A stretch of DNA of 64,000 bases from Variovorax gossypii (GTDB lineage: Bacteria > Pseudomonadota > Gammaproteobacteria > Burkholderiales > Burkholderiaceae_C): NCBI RefSeq assembly GCF_003965815.1, contig NZ_RXOE01000001.1, positions 744,001 through 808,000 on the forward strand, given 5' to 3'. Shown piece after piece: positions 8,447 through 15,959 of the stretch. How positions within the stretch are numbered: position 1 is the first letter of the stretch; each line of letters begins with the position of its first letter. The notes beneath the pieces are model-generated. The model was not told the DNA's origin, searched no databases, and saw nothing but the letters and a program-made list of their open reading frames with translations. The translations under genes and the position numbers were made by a program.

Positions 8447-8477
8447 TTGGGCCAGAAAATTTGAATCTGGCCCAAAT
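8445..8477. promoter_or_regulatory. Inverted-repeat operator at the antitoxin start
   Basis: A perfect 12-bp inverted repeat: ATTTGGGCCAGA (8445-8456) and TCTGGCCCAAAT (8466-8477) separated by 9 nt. It overlaps the antitoxin start codon and the likely transcription start. The core TCTGGCC recurs nearby at 8489 and 8508, which fits autoregulation by a Phd-VapC complex. Confidence 0.65.
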
Positions 8478-8505
8478 TTTAAACCCAGTCTGGCCCGACT
8501 TTCAA
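8476..8505 (-). promoter_or_regulatory. Sigma-70 type promoter of the phd-vapC(-guaA) transcript
   Basis: On the minus strand TTGAAA (8505-8500) and TAAAAT (8481-8476) are separated by 18 bp, each matching the sigma-70 consensus at 5 of 6 positions. Transcription would begin near 8469, leaving a very short 5' leader. The -35/-10 spacer contains one TCTGGCC-type half-site and the start region contains the inverted repeat, so repressor binding would block the promoter. Confidence 0.6.
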
Positions 8506-8517
8506 GGTCTGGCCAGA
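8489..8517. promoter_or_regulatory. Additional operator half-sites upstream of phd-vapC
   Basis: TCTGGCCC at 8489-8496 and the perfect 10-bp palindrome TCTGGCCAGA at 8508-8517 repeat the core of the start-proximal inverted repeat. Core copies begin at 8466, 8489 and 8508. The array lies in the 77-bp gap between guaB and the antitoxin gene. Confidence 0.55.
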
Positions 8518-8523
8518 TTAAGC

Positions 8524-9993
8524 TCAGTCGGCGCGGTAGTTCGGCGCTTCCTTCGTGATCTGCACGTCGTGGACGTGGCTCTCACGAATGCCGGCCGTGG
8601 TGATCTCGACGAACTCGGCCTTGTTCTGCATGTCGGCGATGGTCGCGCAACCGCAGTAGCCCATGCTGGCGCGGACGCCGCCGGCCATCTGGTAGACGAT
8701 CGAGACGATCGAGCCCTTGTAGGGCACGCGGCCTTCGATGCCTTCGGGCACGAGCTTGTCGGTGTTGGGGTTGCCGGTGGTCGACTCCTGGAAGTACCGG
8801 TCGGCGCTGCCCTGCTGCATCGCGCCGATGGAGCCCATGCCGCGGTAGCTCTTGTAGCTGCGGCCCTGGTACAGCACGATTTCGCCCGGCGCCTCTTCGG
8901 TGCCGGCGAACATGCTGCCCATCATGACGGTGCTCGCGCCAGCCGCGATGGCCTTGGCGATGTCGCCCGAGTAGCGCACGCCGCCGTCGGAAATCAGCGG
9001 AATGCCCGTGCCCTGCAGCGCGGTTGCGACGCTGTCGACCGCCATGATCTGCGGCACGCCCACGCCGGCCACGATGCGGGTGGTGCAGATGGAGCCGGGG
9101 CCGATGCCGACCTTGACCGCGTCAGCGCCGGCGTCGGCCAGCGCGCGGGCGGCGTCGCCGGTGGCGATGTTGCCGCCGATCACGTCGACCTGCGGATAGT
9201 TCTTCTTGACCCAGCGCACGCGCTCGATCACGCCGGCGCTGTGGCCGTGGGCCGTGTCGACCACGATGGCGTCGACGCCGGCCTTCACCAGCGCCTCGAC
9301 GCGCTCCTCGGTGCCGTCACCCACGCCGACAGCGGCGCCCACGCGCAGGCGGCCGTTGGGGTCGCGCGCGGCATTGGGGAAGCTGGTCTGCTTGGTGATG
9401 TCCTTGACGGTGATGAGGCCCTTGAGCTCCCAGTCGCCGTTGATGACGAGCAGGCGCTCGAGCTTGTGCTTGTTCAGCAGCGCCTTGGCCTCGGCGAGCG
9501 TGGTGCCGTCGGGCACGGTGATGAGCTTCTCGCGCCGCGTCATGATCTCGCTGACGGGCACGTCGTAGCGGCTTTCGAAACGCAGGTCGCGGCCGGTGAC
9601 GATGCCGACCACCTTGCCGGCGTCGACCACCGGGAAGCCCGAGATGCCGAGCTGGTCGGACAGGGCCATCACCTGGCGCACCGAGTGCGTCGGCGTGATC
9701 ACAACCGGATCGCGCAGCACGCCCGACTCGTAGCGCTTCACCCGGGCCACTTCTGCGGCCTGCTGCTGCGCGGTGAGGTTCTTGTGCACGATCCCGATGC
9801 CGCCTTCCTGCGCGATGGCGATCGCGAGGCGGGCTTCGGTCACGGTGTCCATGGCCGCAGAGACGAGCGGCAGGTTCAGCGTGATGTTGCGGGAGAGTTT
9901 GGTGGCGAGGGAGGTGTCCTTGGGCAGGACCTGGGAGAACGCTGGCACCAACAACACGTCGTCGAAGGTGAGCGCTTTGCCGAGAAGGCGCAT
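8524..9993 (-). CDS. guaB: IMP dehydrogenase
   Basis: A 489-aa enzyme oxidising IMP to XMP with NAD+, the rate-limiting step to guanine nucleotides. It begins [19 protein letters not shown], contains the paired CBS domains at about residues 95-205, the phosphate-binding VDTAHGHS and the catalytic loop [15 protein letters not shown] with the active cysteine. It also has the typical C-terminal VPYKGSI...[11 protein letters not shown]. The ATG at 9993 has a GGAG 9 nt upstream; the frame reaching 10095 is intergenic. It is first in the leftward guaB-phd-vapC-guaA series, with a 77-nt gap to the antitoxin. Confidence 0.98.
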   Translation of the reverse strand: MRLLGKALTFDDVLLVPAFSQVLPKDTSLATKLSRNITLNLPLVSAAMDTVTEARLAIAIAQEGGIGIVHKNLTAQQQAAEVARVKRYESGVLRDPVVITPTHSVRQVMALSDQLGISGFPVVDAGKVVGIVTGRDLRFESRYDVPVSEIMTRREKLITVPDGTTLAEAKALLNKHKLERLLVINGDWELKGLITVKDITKQTSFPNAARDPNGRLRVGAAVGVGDGTEERVEALVKAGVDAIVVDTAHGHSAGVIERVRWVKKNYPQVDVIGGNIATGDAARALADAGADAVKVGIGPGSICTTRIVAGVGVPQIMAVDSVATALQGTGIPLISDGGVRYSGDIAKAIAAGASTVMMGSMFAGTEEAPGEIVLYQGRSYKSYRGMGSIGAMQQGSADRYFQESTTGNPNTDKLVPEGIEGRVPYKGSIVSIVYQMAGGVRASMGYCGCATIADMQNKAEFVEITTAGIRESHVHDVQITKEAPNYRAD

Positions 9994-10014
9994 GGGTGAA
10001 GCTCCAAAAGACGG

Positions 10015-10020
10015 ATTGTA
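10015..10020 (-). promoter_or_regulatory. Candidate -10 element of guaB
   Basis: TACAAT on the minus strand (5 of 6 to consensus), placed about 22 nt upstream of the guaB start. No convincing -35 lies 16-18 bp further up, so this is tentative. Confidence 0.35.
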
Positions 10021-10122
10021 ACGAGGCCTCCGGCCGGTTTGCCGGTCCGGGGCCATTTCCAGACGTTGCAAAAGCACCCAACCCGGATGTTGCAAAAAGT
10101 AAGGCCCGGCTAAACTTCAGGG

Positions 10123-10656
10123 ATGAAATTCGTGCACTGGCTGGTACTGGGATGTGTCGTTGCGCTGCCGCTGTCGGCGAGCGCTCAATGGCAATGGCTC
10201 GACAAGAACGGCAAGAAGGTCTACAGCGACCAGGCTCCGCCGCCCGACGTGCCCGAGAAGAACATCCTGCGCCGCGTAGGCCCGCCGCCGGCGGCGCGGT
10301 CCACCGCGAACCCGAATGTCGACGCGCCGCCCCTGGCGGAAGGCACCGCCGACGCCCCTGCCGCTGCGCCGAAGGCCGCGGCCGCGCCCAAGCCCACGGG
10401 CGTCGACAAGGAACTCGAGGAAAAGACCAAGAAGGCCGAAGCCGAGCAGAAGGCCAAGCAGGCCGCGGAAGAGGCAAAGATCGCGAAGGCCAAGGCCGAC
10501 AACTGCGCCCTCGCCCGCCAGAGCAAGGCCACGGTCGACAGCGGCATCCGGCTGGCGAAGGTCAATGCCAAGGGCGAACGCGAGATCATGGACGACGCCG
10601 CCCGTGCCGCCGAGCAGAAGCGCATTCAGGACGTGATCAACAGCGACTGCAAGTAG
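10123..10656 (+). CDS. DUF4124 domain exported protein
   Basis: A 177-aa protein with a signal peptide (MKFVHWLVLGCVVALPL, cleavage near ASA). A short DUF4124 domain follows (QWQWLDKNGKKVYSDQAPP), a small beta motif common at the N-terminus of periplasmic betaproteobacterial proteins. Residues about 55-130 are Ala/Lys/Glu-rich, probably a charged coiled coil, and the C-terminus has two cysteines (NCALARQ and NSDCK) that could form a disulfide. Function is unknown. It is divergent from guaB and convergent with rnfH. Confidence 0.82.
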   Translation: MKFVHWLVLGCVVALPLSASAQWQWLDKNGKKVYSDQAPPPDVPEKNILRRVGPPPAARSTANPNVDAPPLAEGTADAPAAAPKAAAAPKPTGVDKELEEKTKKAEAEQKAKQAAEEAKIAKAKADNCALARQSKATVDSGIRLAKVNAKGEREIMDDAARAAEQKRIQDVINSDCK

Positions 10657-10672
10657 CGAGGTCGTCCGTCAG

Positions 10673-11011
10673 TCAGTAGCCGGCCTTGCCGCCCTTGCGG
10701 CGGTTCGCGAACAGGCCGGTTCCCTTCGAGCCCTGGCGCTGGAAGCGTTCCCGGCGTGCCACCTTGGGATCCACCGCGAGGGGGCGGCACAGCTCGATGC
10801 GGTCGCCGTCCTTCAGGGCCTGATCCCATTCGACGGCCTTGCCCCAGATGCCCGGCGTCATGGCATGGCGCCAATCCAGATCCGGAAAACGCTGCGAAAG
10901 ATCGCTGGCCCGGACGGCGTCGACCAGCGTCGCGCCCGGTGGGAGATGCAGCACCTGCTCGAACACCTCGCGCGCCGCGGGGGAGCAGCTCAGCGTGACC
11001 TCGATGGTCAT
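10673..11011 (-). CDS. rnfH: RnfH family protein (UPF0125)
   Basis: A 112-aa protein. The first ~90 residues match the RnfH ubiquitin-like beta-grasp family ([19 protein letters not shown], then TPGIWGKAV and [23 protein letters not shown]). The C-terminal tail is basic (RRKGGKAGY). The biochemical role is unsettled; the family is conserved beside ratA and smpB, as here. The ATG at 11011 lies 5 nt after the ratA stop, so ratA-rnfH form an operon. Confidence 0.9.
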   Translation of the reverse strand: MTIEVTLSCSPAAREVFEQVLHLPPGATLVDAVRASDLSQRFPDLDWRHAMTPGIWGKAVEWDQALKDGDRIELCRPLAVDPKVARRERFQRQGSKGTGLFANRRKGGKAGY

Positions 11012-11016
11012 CGGAA

Positions 11017-11463
11017 TCAGGACGAGCCGTAGACCTGCTCGGCGCGCTTGACGAAGGCCTCGACCAGGCTGGATGCGATGGTGTCGAACACGGGGCCCAC
11101 GAGCGCCTGCAGGGCGAAGTTGCTGAAGCCGTAGCTCAGGTGCAGCTCGACGCGGCAGGCGCGTTCGCCCTCTTCTCCCACGGGCGTGAATTTCCACTTG
11201 CCGTCGAGGTTGGAGAACGGCCCGTCGACCAGCTTCAGCTGCACCTCGCGGCCAGGAACATGGGTGTTGCGGGTGGTGAAGCTCTGGTGCAGCCCGGCGA
11301 AGGCCAGGCCCACTTCGGCCGTCATGCCGGCCTCGTCCTGCTCGATGACGCGGGACTTGTCGCACCACGGGAGAAACTGCGGATACTTCGCCACATCGGT
11401 GACGAGCGCATACATCTCTTCGGCGCTGTACCAGATGAGGACGGACTTGTTGACTGTTTTCAT
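11017..11463 (-). CDS. ratA: RatA/COQ10-type START-domain protein
   Basis: A 148-aa single START/polyketide-cyclase domain protein: [28 protein letters not shown] followed by [10 protein letters not shown] and a C-terminal helix [21 protein letters not shown]. Bacterial members are annotated either as the RatA toxin, which blocks 70S ribosome assembly in E. coli, or as ubiquinone-binding COQ10 homologues. The sequence does not decide between the two. The ATG at 11463 is chosen from the family start; the longer frame to 12213 is antisense to smpB. It is divergent from smpB, the conserved arrangement. Confidence 0.88.
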   Translation of the reverse strand: MKTVNKSVLIWYSAEEMYALVTDVAKYPQFLPWCDKSRVIEQDEAGMTAEVGLAFAGLHQSFTTRNTHVPGREVQLKLVDGPFSNLDGKWKFTPVGEEGERACRVELHLSYGFSNFALQALVGPVFDTIASSLVEAFVKRAEQVYGSS

Positions 11464-11526
11464 AGAATCGGCACAGCGTGCGCGACGGATTGTATTGAAG
11501 CCATGCAGCCCCCATATTCCCGAGTC

Positions 11527-12003
11527 ATGGCCACCAAGAAACAAGATACCTCCTCCCGCATCGCCGACAACAAGAAGGCTGCCTACAACTATTTCTTCGA
11601 AGAGCGCTTCGAGGCCGGCATGGTCCTGGAAGGCTGGGAAGTCAAGTCGCTGCGCGAAGGCAAGGTGCAGCTCACCGACGGCTACGTGGTGATCCGCAAC
11701 GGCGAACTCTTCGTGCTGGGCTGCCAGATCAACCCGCTCAAGAGCGCCTCCACGCATGTCAACCCCGATTCGATCCGTACCAAGAAGCTGCTGCTGAAGA
11801 AGGACGAGATCCGCCGCCTTACGGCCAAGGTCGAGCAGAAGGGCTACACGCTGGTGCCGCTCAATCTGCACTGGAAGGCCGGCAAGGTGAAGTGCGAGAT
11901 TGCGCTGGCAAAGGGCAAGGCCGAGCACGACAAGCGCGACACCATCAAGGACCGCGAAGGCAAGCGCGAGGTCGAGCGCGCGATGAAGAGCCGCAACCGC
12001 TGA
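11527..12003 (+). CDS. smpB: SsrA (tmRNA)-binding protein
   Basis: A 158-aa SmpB, which binds tmRNA and delivers it to stalled ribosomes (trans-translation). Family landmarks are present: [35 protein letters not shown] split over the first strand pair, the [12 protein letters not shown] segment and the basic C-terminal tail [19 protein letters not shown]. The ATG at 11527 (MATKKQ) is preferred; an in-frame ATG at 11503 would add eight residues. No tmRNA gene was seen in this window. It is divergent from ratA-rnfH. Confidence 0.97.
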   Translation: MATKKQDTSSRIADNKKAAYNYFFEERFEAGMVLEGWEVKSLREGKVQLTDGYVVIRNGELFVLGCQINPLKSASTHVNPDSIRTKKLLLKKDEIRRLTAKVEQKGYTLVPLNLHWKAGKVKCEIALAKGKAEHDKRDTIKDREGKREVERAMKSRNR

Positions 12004-12025
12004 AGAATCTTTTTTTGCGGACGAT

Positions 12026-12051
12026 GGAATAAAAGCCGCGCCGCGGGCGTT
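12026..12051 (+). promoter_or_regulatory. Possible ECF-sigma-type promoter
   Basis: GGAAT (12026-12030) and CGTT (12048-12051) are separated by 17 nt, resembling the GGAAC-N16/17-CGTT pattern of several ECF promoters. It lies 53 nt upstream of the first COG4315-type gene and in front of the ECF sigma gene, so it could be autoregulated. The match is short and may be chance. Confidence 0.3.
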
Positions 12052-12103
12052 TGTGCGGTTGTCACCGGAAGCACCGGTGTCGCCACCAACAAGGAGTTCT
12101 TCC

Positions 12104-12472
12104 ATGTCGCCTTTCCGCGCATCTTCCGCCGTCCTGCTGAGCGCCCTTCTCGCGCTCCCTGCCTTCGCCCAGCCCAAGCCCGCCGACGGCGCCCTCGTGG
12201 GCCCGAACGGCATGACGCTCTACACCTTCGACAAGGACACGGCCGGCAGCGGCAAGTCGGTCTGCAACGGCGGATGCGCCACCAACTGGCCGCCCTTCAT
12301 GGCGGCCGACGGCGACAAGCCCAGCGGCGACTTCACTATCGTCACCCGCGACGACGGCAAGAAGCAATGGGCAGCCAAGGGCTGGCCGCTGTACTACTGG
12401 GCCAAGGACACCAAGCCCGGCGACAAGACCGGCGACGGCGTCAACGGCACGTGGAAGACCGCCAAGCCCTGA
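12104..12472 (+). CDS. Exported COG4315-type protein (Yx(FWY)xxD motif), copy 1
   Basis: A 122-aa protein with a signal peptide (MSPFRASSAVLLSALLALPAFA). The small repeat domain follows: GALVGPNGMTLYTFDKD, CNGGCATNWPP, DDGKKQWAAKGWPLYYWAKD, KPGDKTGDG. The two Y-x-aromatic-x-x-D motifs (YTFDKD and YYWAKD) and a CNGxC pair are the family hallmarks. No lipobox cysteine is present, so unlike copy 2 it should be soluble in the periplasm. Biochemical function is unknown. It precedes the ECF sigma gene by 42 nt on the same strand and is closely similar to the protein at 13982-14377. SD: AAGGAG 7 nt upstream. Confidence 0.88.
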   Translation: MSPFRASSAVLLSALLALPAFAQPKPADGALVGPNGMTLYTFDKDTAGSGKSVCNGGCATNWPPFMAADGDKPSGDFTIVTRDDGKKQWAAKGWPLYYWAKDTKPGDKTGDGVNGTWKTAKP

Positions 12473-12514
12473 TCCGCCGGCCCTTCCCGCCCTTCGCCCT
12501 CCGCCCTTCGCTCC

Positions 12515-13030
12515 ATGGACGCCCGCCTGCTGGTCGAGCACATCCCGAGCCTGCGCCGCTACGCGCGGGCGCTCACGGGCAATGCGTGGGCGGCGGACGA
12601 CCTGGTGCAGGACACGCTGGAGCGCGCCTGCAGCAAGTGGCGCCTGTGGGTGGTGGGCAGCGACCTGCGGGCGTGGCTCTTCACCGTCATGCACAACATC
12701 TTCGCGAGCCAGGTGCGCCGCACGCCTCCGCCCCACGCCGTGGTGCCGCTCGACGAAGTGGCGCAGGAGGTGCAGGGCATGGCCGACTCCGGCCGCGACC
12801 AGGGCACCGGCATCGACCTGCAGCGCTGCCTGATGCAGTTGCCCGAGGAGCAGCGCGCCGTGCTGCTGCTGGTGACGCTCGAAGACCTGTCGTATGCCGA
12901 AGTCGCCAGGGTGCTCGGCGTTCCGGTCGGCACGGTGATGTCGCGCCTGTCGCGTGCCCGCGTGCGGCTGCAGGAACTGCTGGACGGCGCGTCGCCCGCC
13001 GTGCGCCCCGGCCTGCGCCGCCTCAAGTGA
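12515..13030 (+). CDS. ECF-family RNA polymerase sigma factor
   Basis: A 171-aa ECF sigma factor. Region 2 is visible at about 10-70 (IPSLRRYARALTGNAWAADDLVQDTLERA, LRAWLFTVMHNIF) and region 4 at about 108-160 (LPEEQRAVLLLVTLEDLSYAEVARVL, VGTVMSRLSRARVRLQELL). Such factors are normally held by a cognate anti-sigma factor, and one is encoded 16 nt downstream. Flanking COG4315-type genes are plausible targets. The inducing signal is unknown. Confidence 0.94.
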   Translation: MDARLLVEHIPSLRRYARALTGNAWAADDLVQDTLERACSKWRLWVVGSDLRAWLFTVMHNIFASQVRRTPPPHAVVPLDEVAQEVQGMADSGRDQGTGIDLQRCLMQLPEEQRAVLLLVTLEDLSYAEVARVLGVPVGTVMSRLSRARVRLQELLDGASPAVRPGLRRLK

Positions 13031-13046
13031 AAACTGCCGCAGCATC

Positions 13047-13889
13047 ATGAACCGCCCCGCCCCGCCCCCTACCGACGACGAACTGCACGCCTGGGTCGAC
13101 GGCCAGTTGCCTCCGGACCGCCTTGACGCAGTCGAGCAAGCGATTGCACGCGACCCCGCCGCGGCCGCCAAGGTTGCGGCATGGCACGCGCAACGCGACT
13201 CCCTGCGCCGGCTGCACGGCGAGCTGCTCGACGCGCCCATCCCCGCACCTCTGCTGGGCGCACTGGACCGCCGCCAGCCACGCCGGACGCAGCAACGCAC
13301 TTCGTGGATGCGCTGGGGTGGCCTCGCGGCCGGCCTGCTGGTCGCATTCGCCGCCGGCTGGCTCGGGAATGCGCAATGGACCCAGTGGTCCGCGCCGCGC
13401 GCCAGCGCCCAACTCGCCCATGCGCCGGCCGTGCGGGAGTTCGTTCACGACGCATCGATCGCACACGTCGTCTATGCGCCCGAGAAAAGGCATCCCGTCG
13501 AAGTGGCCGCGTCCGAGCAGCAGCACCTGGTGCAGTGGCTCTCCAGGCGTCTGGACCGTCCGCTGAAAGTGCCCGACCTCTCCAGCCAGGGCTACACGCT
13601 GGTCGGCGGCCGCCTGCTGCCCGGCGAGACCGGGGCGCGCGCGCAGTTCATGTTCGAGGACGCCGCCGGCGAGCGCGTGACGCTCTACATCGGCACCCTC
13701 GACGCCCGCGCCGCCGGCGCGCCGACAACGGCACCTTCCGCCAACGAAACCGCCTTCCGCTTCGCCTCCGAAGGCCCGGTGCCGAGCTTCTACTGGGTGG
13801 ACCAGGGGTTCGGCTACGCCATCGCCGGCAAGCTGCCGCGCGACCTTTTGCTCAAACTCGCGACGCTCGCCTACCGCGATTTGTCGTAA
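13047..13889 (+). CDS. Transmembrane anti-sigma factor
   Basis: A 280-aa protein. The N-terminal cytoplasmic segment (about 9-65: DDELHAWVDGQLPPDRLDAVE, then a helical IARDPAAAAKVAAWHAQRDSLRRLHGE) is typical of anti-sigma domains. A membrane helix follows at about 89-107 (WGGLAAGLLVAFAAGWL), then a periplasmic domain of about 170 residues containing PDLSSQGYTLVGGRLLPG and a C-terminal SFYWVDQGFGYAIAGKLPR. The zinc-binding HxxxCxxC of ZAS anti-sigma factors is absent. It directly follows the ECF gene and should sequester it at the membrane. The periplasmic part may sense the signal. Confidence 0.88.
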   Translation: MNRPAPPPTDDELHAWVDGQLPPDRLDAVEQAIARDPAAAAKVAAWHAQRDSLRRLHGELLDAPIPAPLLGALDRRQPRRTQQRTSWMRWGGLAAGLLVAFAAGWLGNAQWTQWSAPRASAQLAHAPAVREFVHDASIAHVVYAPEKRHPVEVAASEQQHLVQWLSRRLDRPLKVPDLSSQGYTLVGGRLLPGETGARAQFMFEDAAGERVTLYIGTLDARAAGAPTTAPSANETAFRFASEGPVPSFYWVDQGFGYAIAGKLPRDLLLKLATLAYRDLS

Positions 13890-13981
13890 CGACCGCATAA
13901 ACTGCCGGCTCGCGCAATCATCCTGCCCGGCATCCAGTCACCGGCTTGTTTTCGCGATTTTTCAACCGAAGGAGAAACTGC

Positions 13982-14377
13982 ATGAAATTGCTCAGCGCCT
14001 CGATCCTCGCGGCGGCCCTGCTTGCCGGCTGCGGCAGCATGTCCAACAAGACCGCAAGCGCACCCGACACGCCCACCCGCACCGCCGACGGCGTGCTGGT
14101 CGGACCGAACGGAATGACGCTGTACACCTTCACCAAGGACACCGCCGGTGCCGGCACCTCCGCCTGCAACGGCCAGTGCGCAGCCAACTGGCCTCCGCTC
14201 GGCGTGGCGGACACCGCCAAGCCCATCGGCGGCTACACCATCATCATTCGCGAAGACGGCAAGCGCCAATGGGCCTACAAGGGCTGGCCGCTGTACTACT
14301 GGGCCAAGGACGCCAAGCCCGGCGACAAGACCGGCGACGGCTTCGCCAACGGCGCCTGGAAGCTCGCCCGTCCCTGA
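13982..14377 (+). CDS. COG4315-type lipoprotein (Yx(FWY)xxD motif), copy 2
   Basis: A 131-aa lipoprotein. The signal peptide ends in a lipobox LLAGC (cysteine at about residue 17), so the mature protein is lipid-anchored. The domain repeats copy 1 almost motif for motif: GVLVGPNGMTLYTFTKD, CNGQCAANWPP, EDGKRQWAYKGWPLYYWAKD, KPGDKTGDG. It lies 92 nt downstream of the anti-sigma gene on the same strand with an AAGGAG SD, and is followed by a strong terminator. Duplication of the gene around the sigma/anti-sigma pair suggests both copies belong to its regulon. Function is unknown. Confidence 0.9.
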   Translation: MKLLSASILAAALLAGCGSMSNKTASAPDTPTRTADGVLVGPNGMTLYTFTKDTAGAGTSACNGQCAANWPPLGVADTAKPIGGYTIIIREDGKRQWAYKGWPLYYWAKDAKPGDKTGDGFANGAWKLARP

Positions 14378-14402
14378 TCCCCTGCGGACCTGAAGACCCT
14401 GA

Positions 14403-14430
14403 AACGCCGGCACCCGCCGGCGTTTTTTTC
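14403..14430 (+). terminator. Rho-independent terminator after the COG4315/ECF cluster
   Basis: A 9-bp stem AACGCCGGC (14403-14411) and GCCGGCGTT (14416-14424) with a 4-nt loop, running into a T-stretch of seven. It closes the 12.1-14.4 kb gene group. Confidence 0.9.
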
Positions 14431-14513
14431 TTGCCAGCCCTTTCCAGCGTTTCCTGCTCTTCCTGCCGGTTTCCCCGGTACGGCAACGGCACCACCCACG
14501 GCAGAATCCCCGC

Positions 14514-15935
14514 ATGACGCCTGACGCCAACCCGGACGCGTTCCTCGCCCTGCTGACCCAGGGCCTGATCACCGACGCACAGCACGACGCCGCACGCGCA
14601 CACCCCGAGTTCTCCACCCTTCCGCCGTTGCCGAGCCCGGCCCACGCGCTGGCATGGATGCGGGTGCGCGGCCTGGTCACCGAGGAGGAGCAGAACGCGG
14701 CGCTCGACAGGATCGCCGACGACGCCCCTCATGCGGACGACGCGGCCGACACAGCCATCGATGCCGACGACCTCGTCGAACTGGCCGAACAGGGCATCAC
14801 GCACGAGGCCATCGGCGCGCTCTTCAAGGACGCCCTGATCGATGCCGAGACGCGCGACATGGCGCTGGCGGAAACACCCGTCGTGGGCACCGCAGCCGCC
14901 TCCCCTGTCGCCACGCTGGCCTGGCTGGCAACCGACGGCCCACTCGAGAAGGAAGGCTTTGACGCCCTGCGCACCCAGGTCGCGGCCGAGCCGGCCTTTG
15001 CCACGGCCGTCGAGCGCGCCCGCATCGTGACCGAGGCACAGGCCCTGATCGAAGCCGACGAGCAGGCCGCCCGGGCGTGGCAGGCACGCGCGCAGCGCAG
15101 CCGGCGCATCGGCACATGGAAGTTCCTGGCGACCGTGGCGGTGATCGGCGGCGGCATCGGCTGGTATGCGTTCGCCCCGGCGAGCGTGCCGGCCTGCGAC
15201 GCCGCATCCACGCGCAAGACGCTCGACAGCCTGATGCGCCGTGTGAGCATGGACGTGCGCATGCGTCATCTCGACCCGAACGGCGGCACCGTGATCGAGA
15301 CGCCCTCCGTGAGCAGCCTGCGAGAGATCGGCTATCTCAAGCCGGAGCGCGTGCGCGGCTGCATGGCGGTCATGACGCAGGGCGACAGCAAGGAACCGAT
15401 GGCCTACACCATCGGCCCCACGGAGCCCAAGGGCGACGAGATGGTGGTGCGCGGCGCGGACGTGGCCATCGTCGAGGCCCGCTTCGGCAACCTCGATGCC
15501 GACGGCAGGCCGCTCTACAACGCCGAACCCATCGGCCGCGAGGCGATGGAAAAGGCATTCCGCGAAGGCGCCGCCCCGCTCGGAGCAGCCCGGGCCGCCT
15601 CGGCCGCGCGCATGCGTGCGCGCACCGACCCGGGCCTGGTGCGCAAGGACCCGAACCGCTCGCGCGAGATCGCCGAGATCGAACCCACGGGCCCCTGCCG
15701 CAAGCTGGAGGACGGCACGGGCCATGCCTGCCCGCTGGTCGTCGAATACAACGACAGCCTGCTGGGAGCCCTCACGGGCGGCGACAGCTCGCTGCCGGTG
15801 AGGGGTGAATTCACGTTCGTGGAAGACAACGGCAACTGGCGCGTCGGCGACGATTTCGCGCAGACCTTCATGCGCAAGGTGCTCGAGGCCCGCATGGCCG
15901 GCATGGGCGTACCAAGCACGAGCATCCAGCAGTAG
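14514..15935 (+). CDS. Conserved-looking single-pass membrane protein of unknown function
   Basis: A 473-aa protein I do not recognise. Residues 1-200 are acidic and helical and contain four related segments of the form G-L-I/V-T-x-x-x-x-x-x-A: QGLITDAQHDAA (16-27), RGLVTEEEQNAAL (52-64), DALIDAETRDMAL (106-118) and DGPLEKEGFDAL (141-152). Each pair is joined by a SPxxxLAW stretch (41-48 and 130-137). A membrane helix follows at about 202-222. The rest (about 225-473) is extracytoplasmic, with several cysteines and a C-terminal VRGEFTFVEDNGNWRVGDDFAQTF. The repeats recall the helix pairs of GspE/MshE N-terminal domains, but this is only a resemblance. Confidence 0.8.
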   Translation: MTPDANPDAFLALLTQGLITDAQHDAARAHPEFSTLPPLPSPAHALAWMRVRGLVTEEEQNAALDRIADDAPHADDAADTAIDADDLVELAEQGITHEAIGALFKDALIDAETRDMALAETPVVGTAAASPVATLAWLATDGPLEKEGFDALRTQVAAEPAFATAVERARIVTEAQALIEADEQAARAWQARAQRSRRIGTWKFLATVAVIGGGIGWYAFAPASVPACDAASTRKTLDSLMRRVSMDVRMRHLDPNGGTVIETPSVSSLREIGYLKPERVRGCMAVMTQGDSKEPMAYTIGPTEPKGDEMVVRGADVAIVEARFGNLDADGRPLYNAEPIGREAMEKAFREGAAPLGAARAASAARMRARTDPGLVRKDPNRSREIAEIEPTGPCRKLEDGTGHACPLVVEYNDSLLGALTGGDSSLPVRGEFTFVEDNGNWRVGDDFAQTFMRKVLEARMAGMGVPSTSIQQ

Positions 15936-15959
15936 CTCGGCGCGCAGTGCGCCAGCGTG

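Noticed and set aside
10065-10098. Direct repeat GTTGCAAAA at 10065 and 10089 between guaB and the DUF4124 gene
   Set aside because: Two copies of a 9-mer 24 bp apart could be a regulator site, but it does not match the purine repressor box I know and nothing else supports it.
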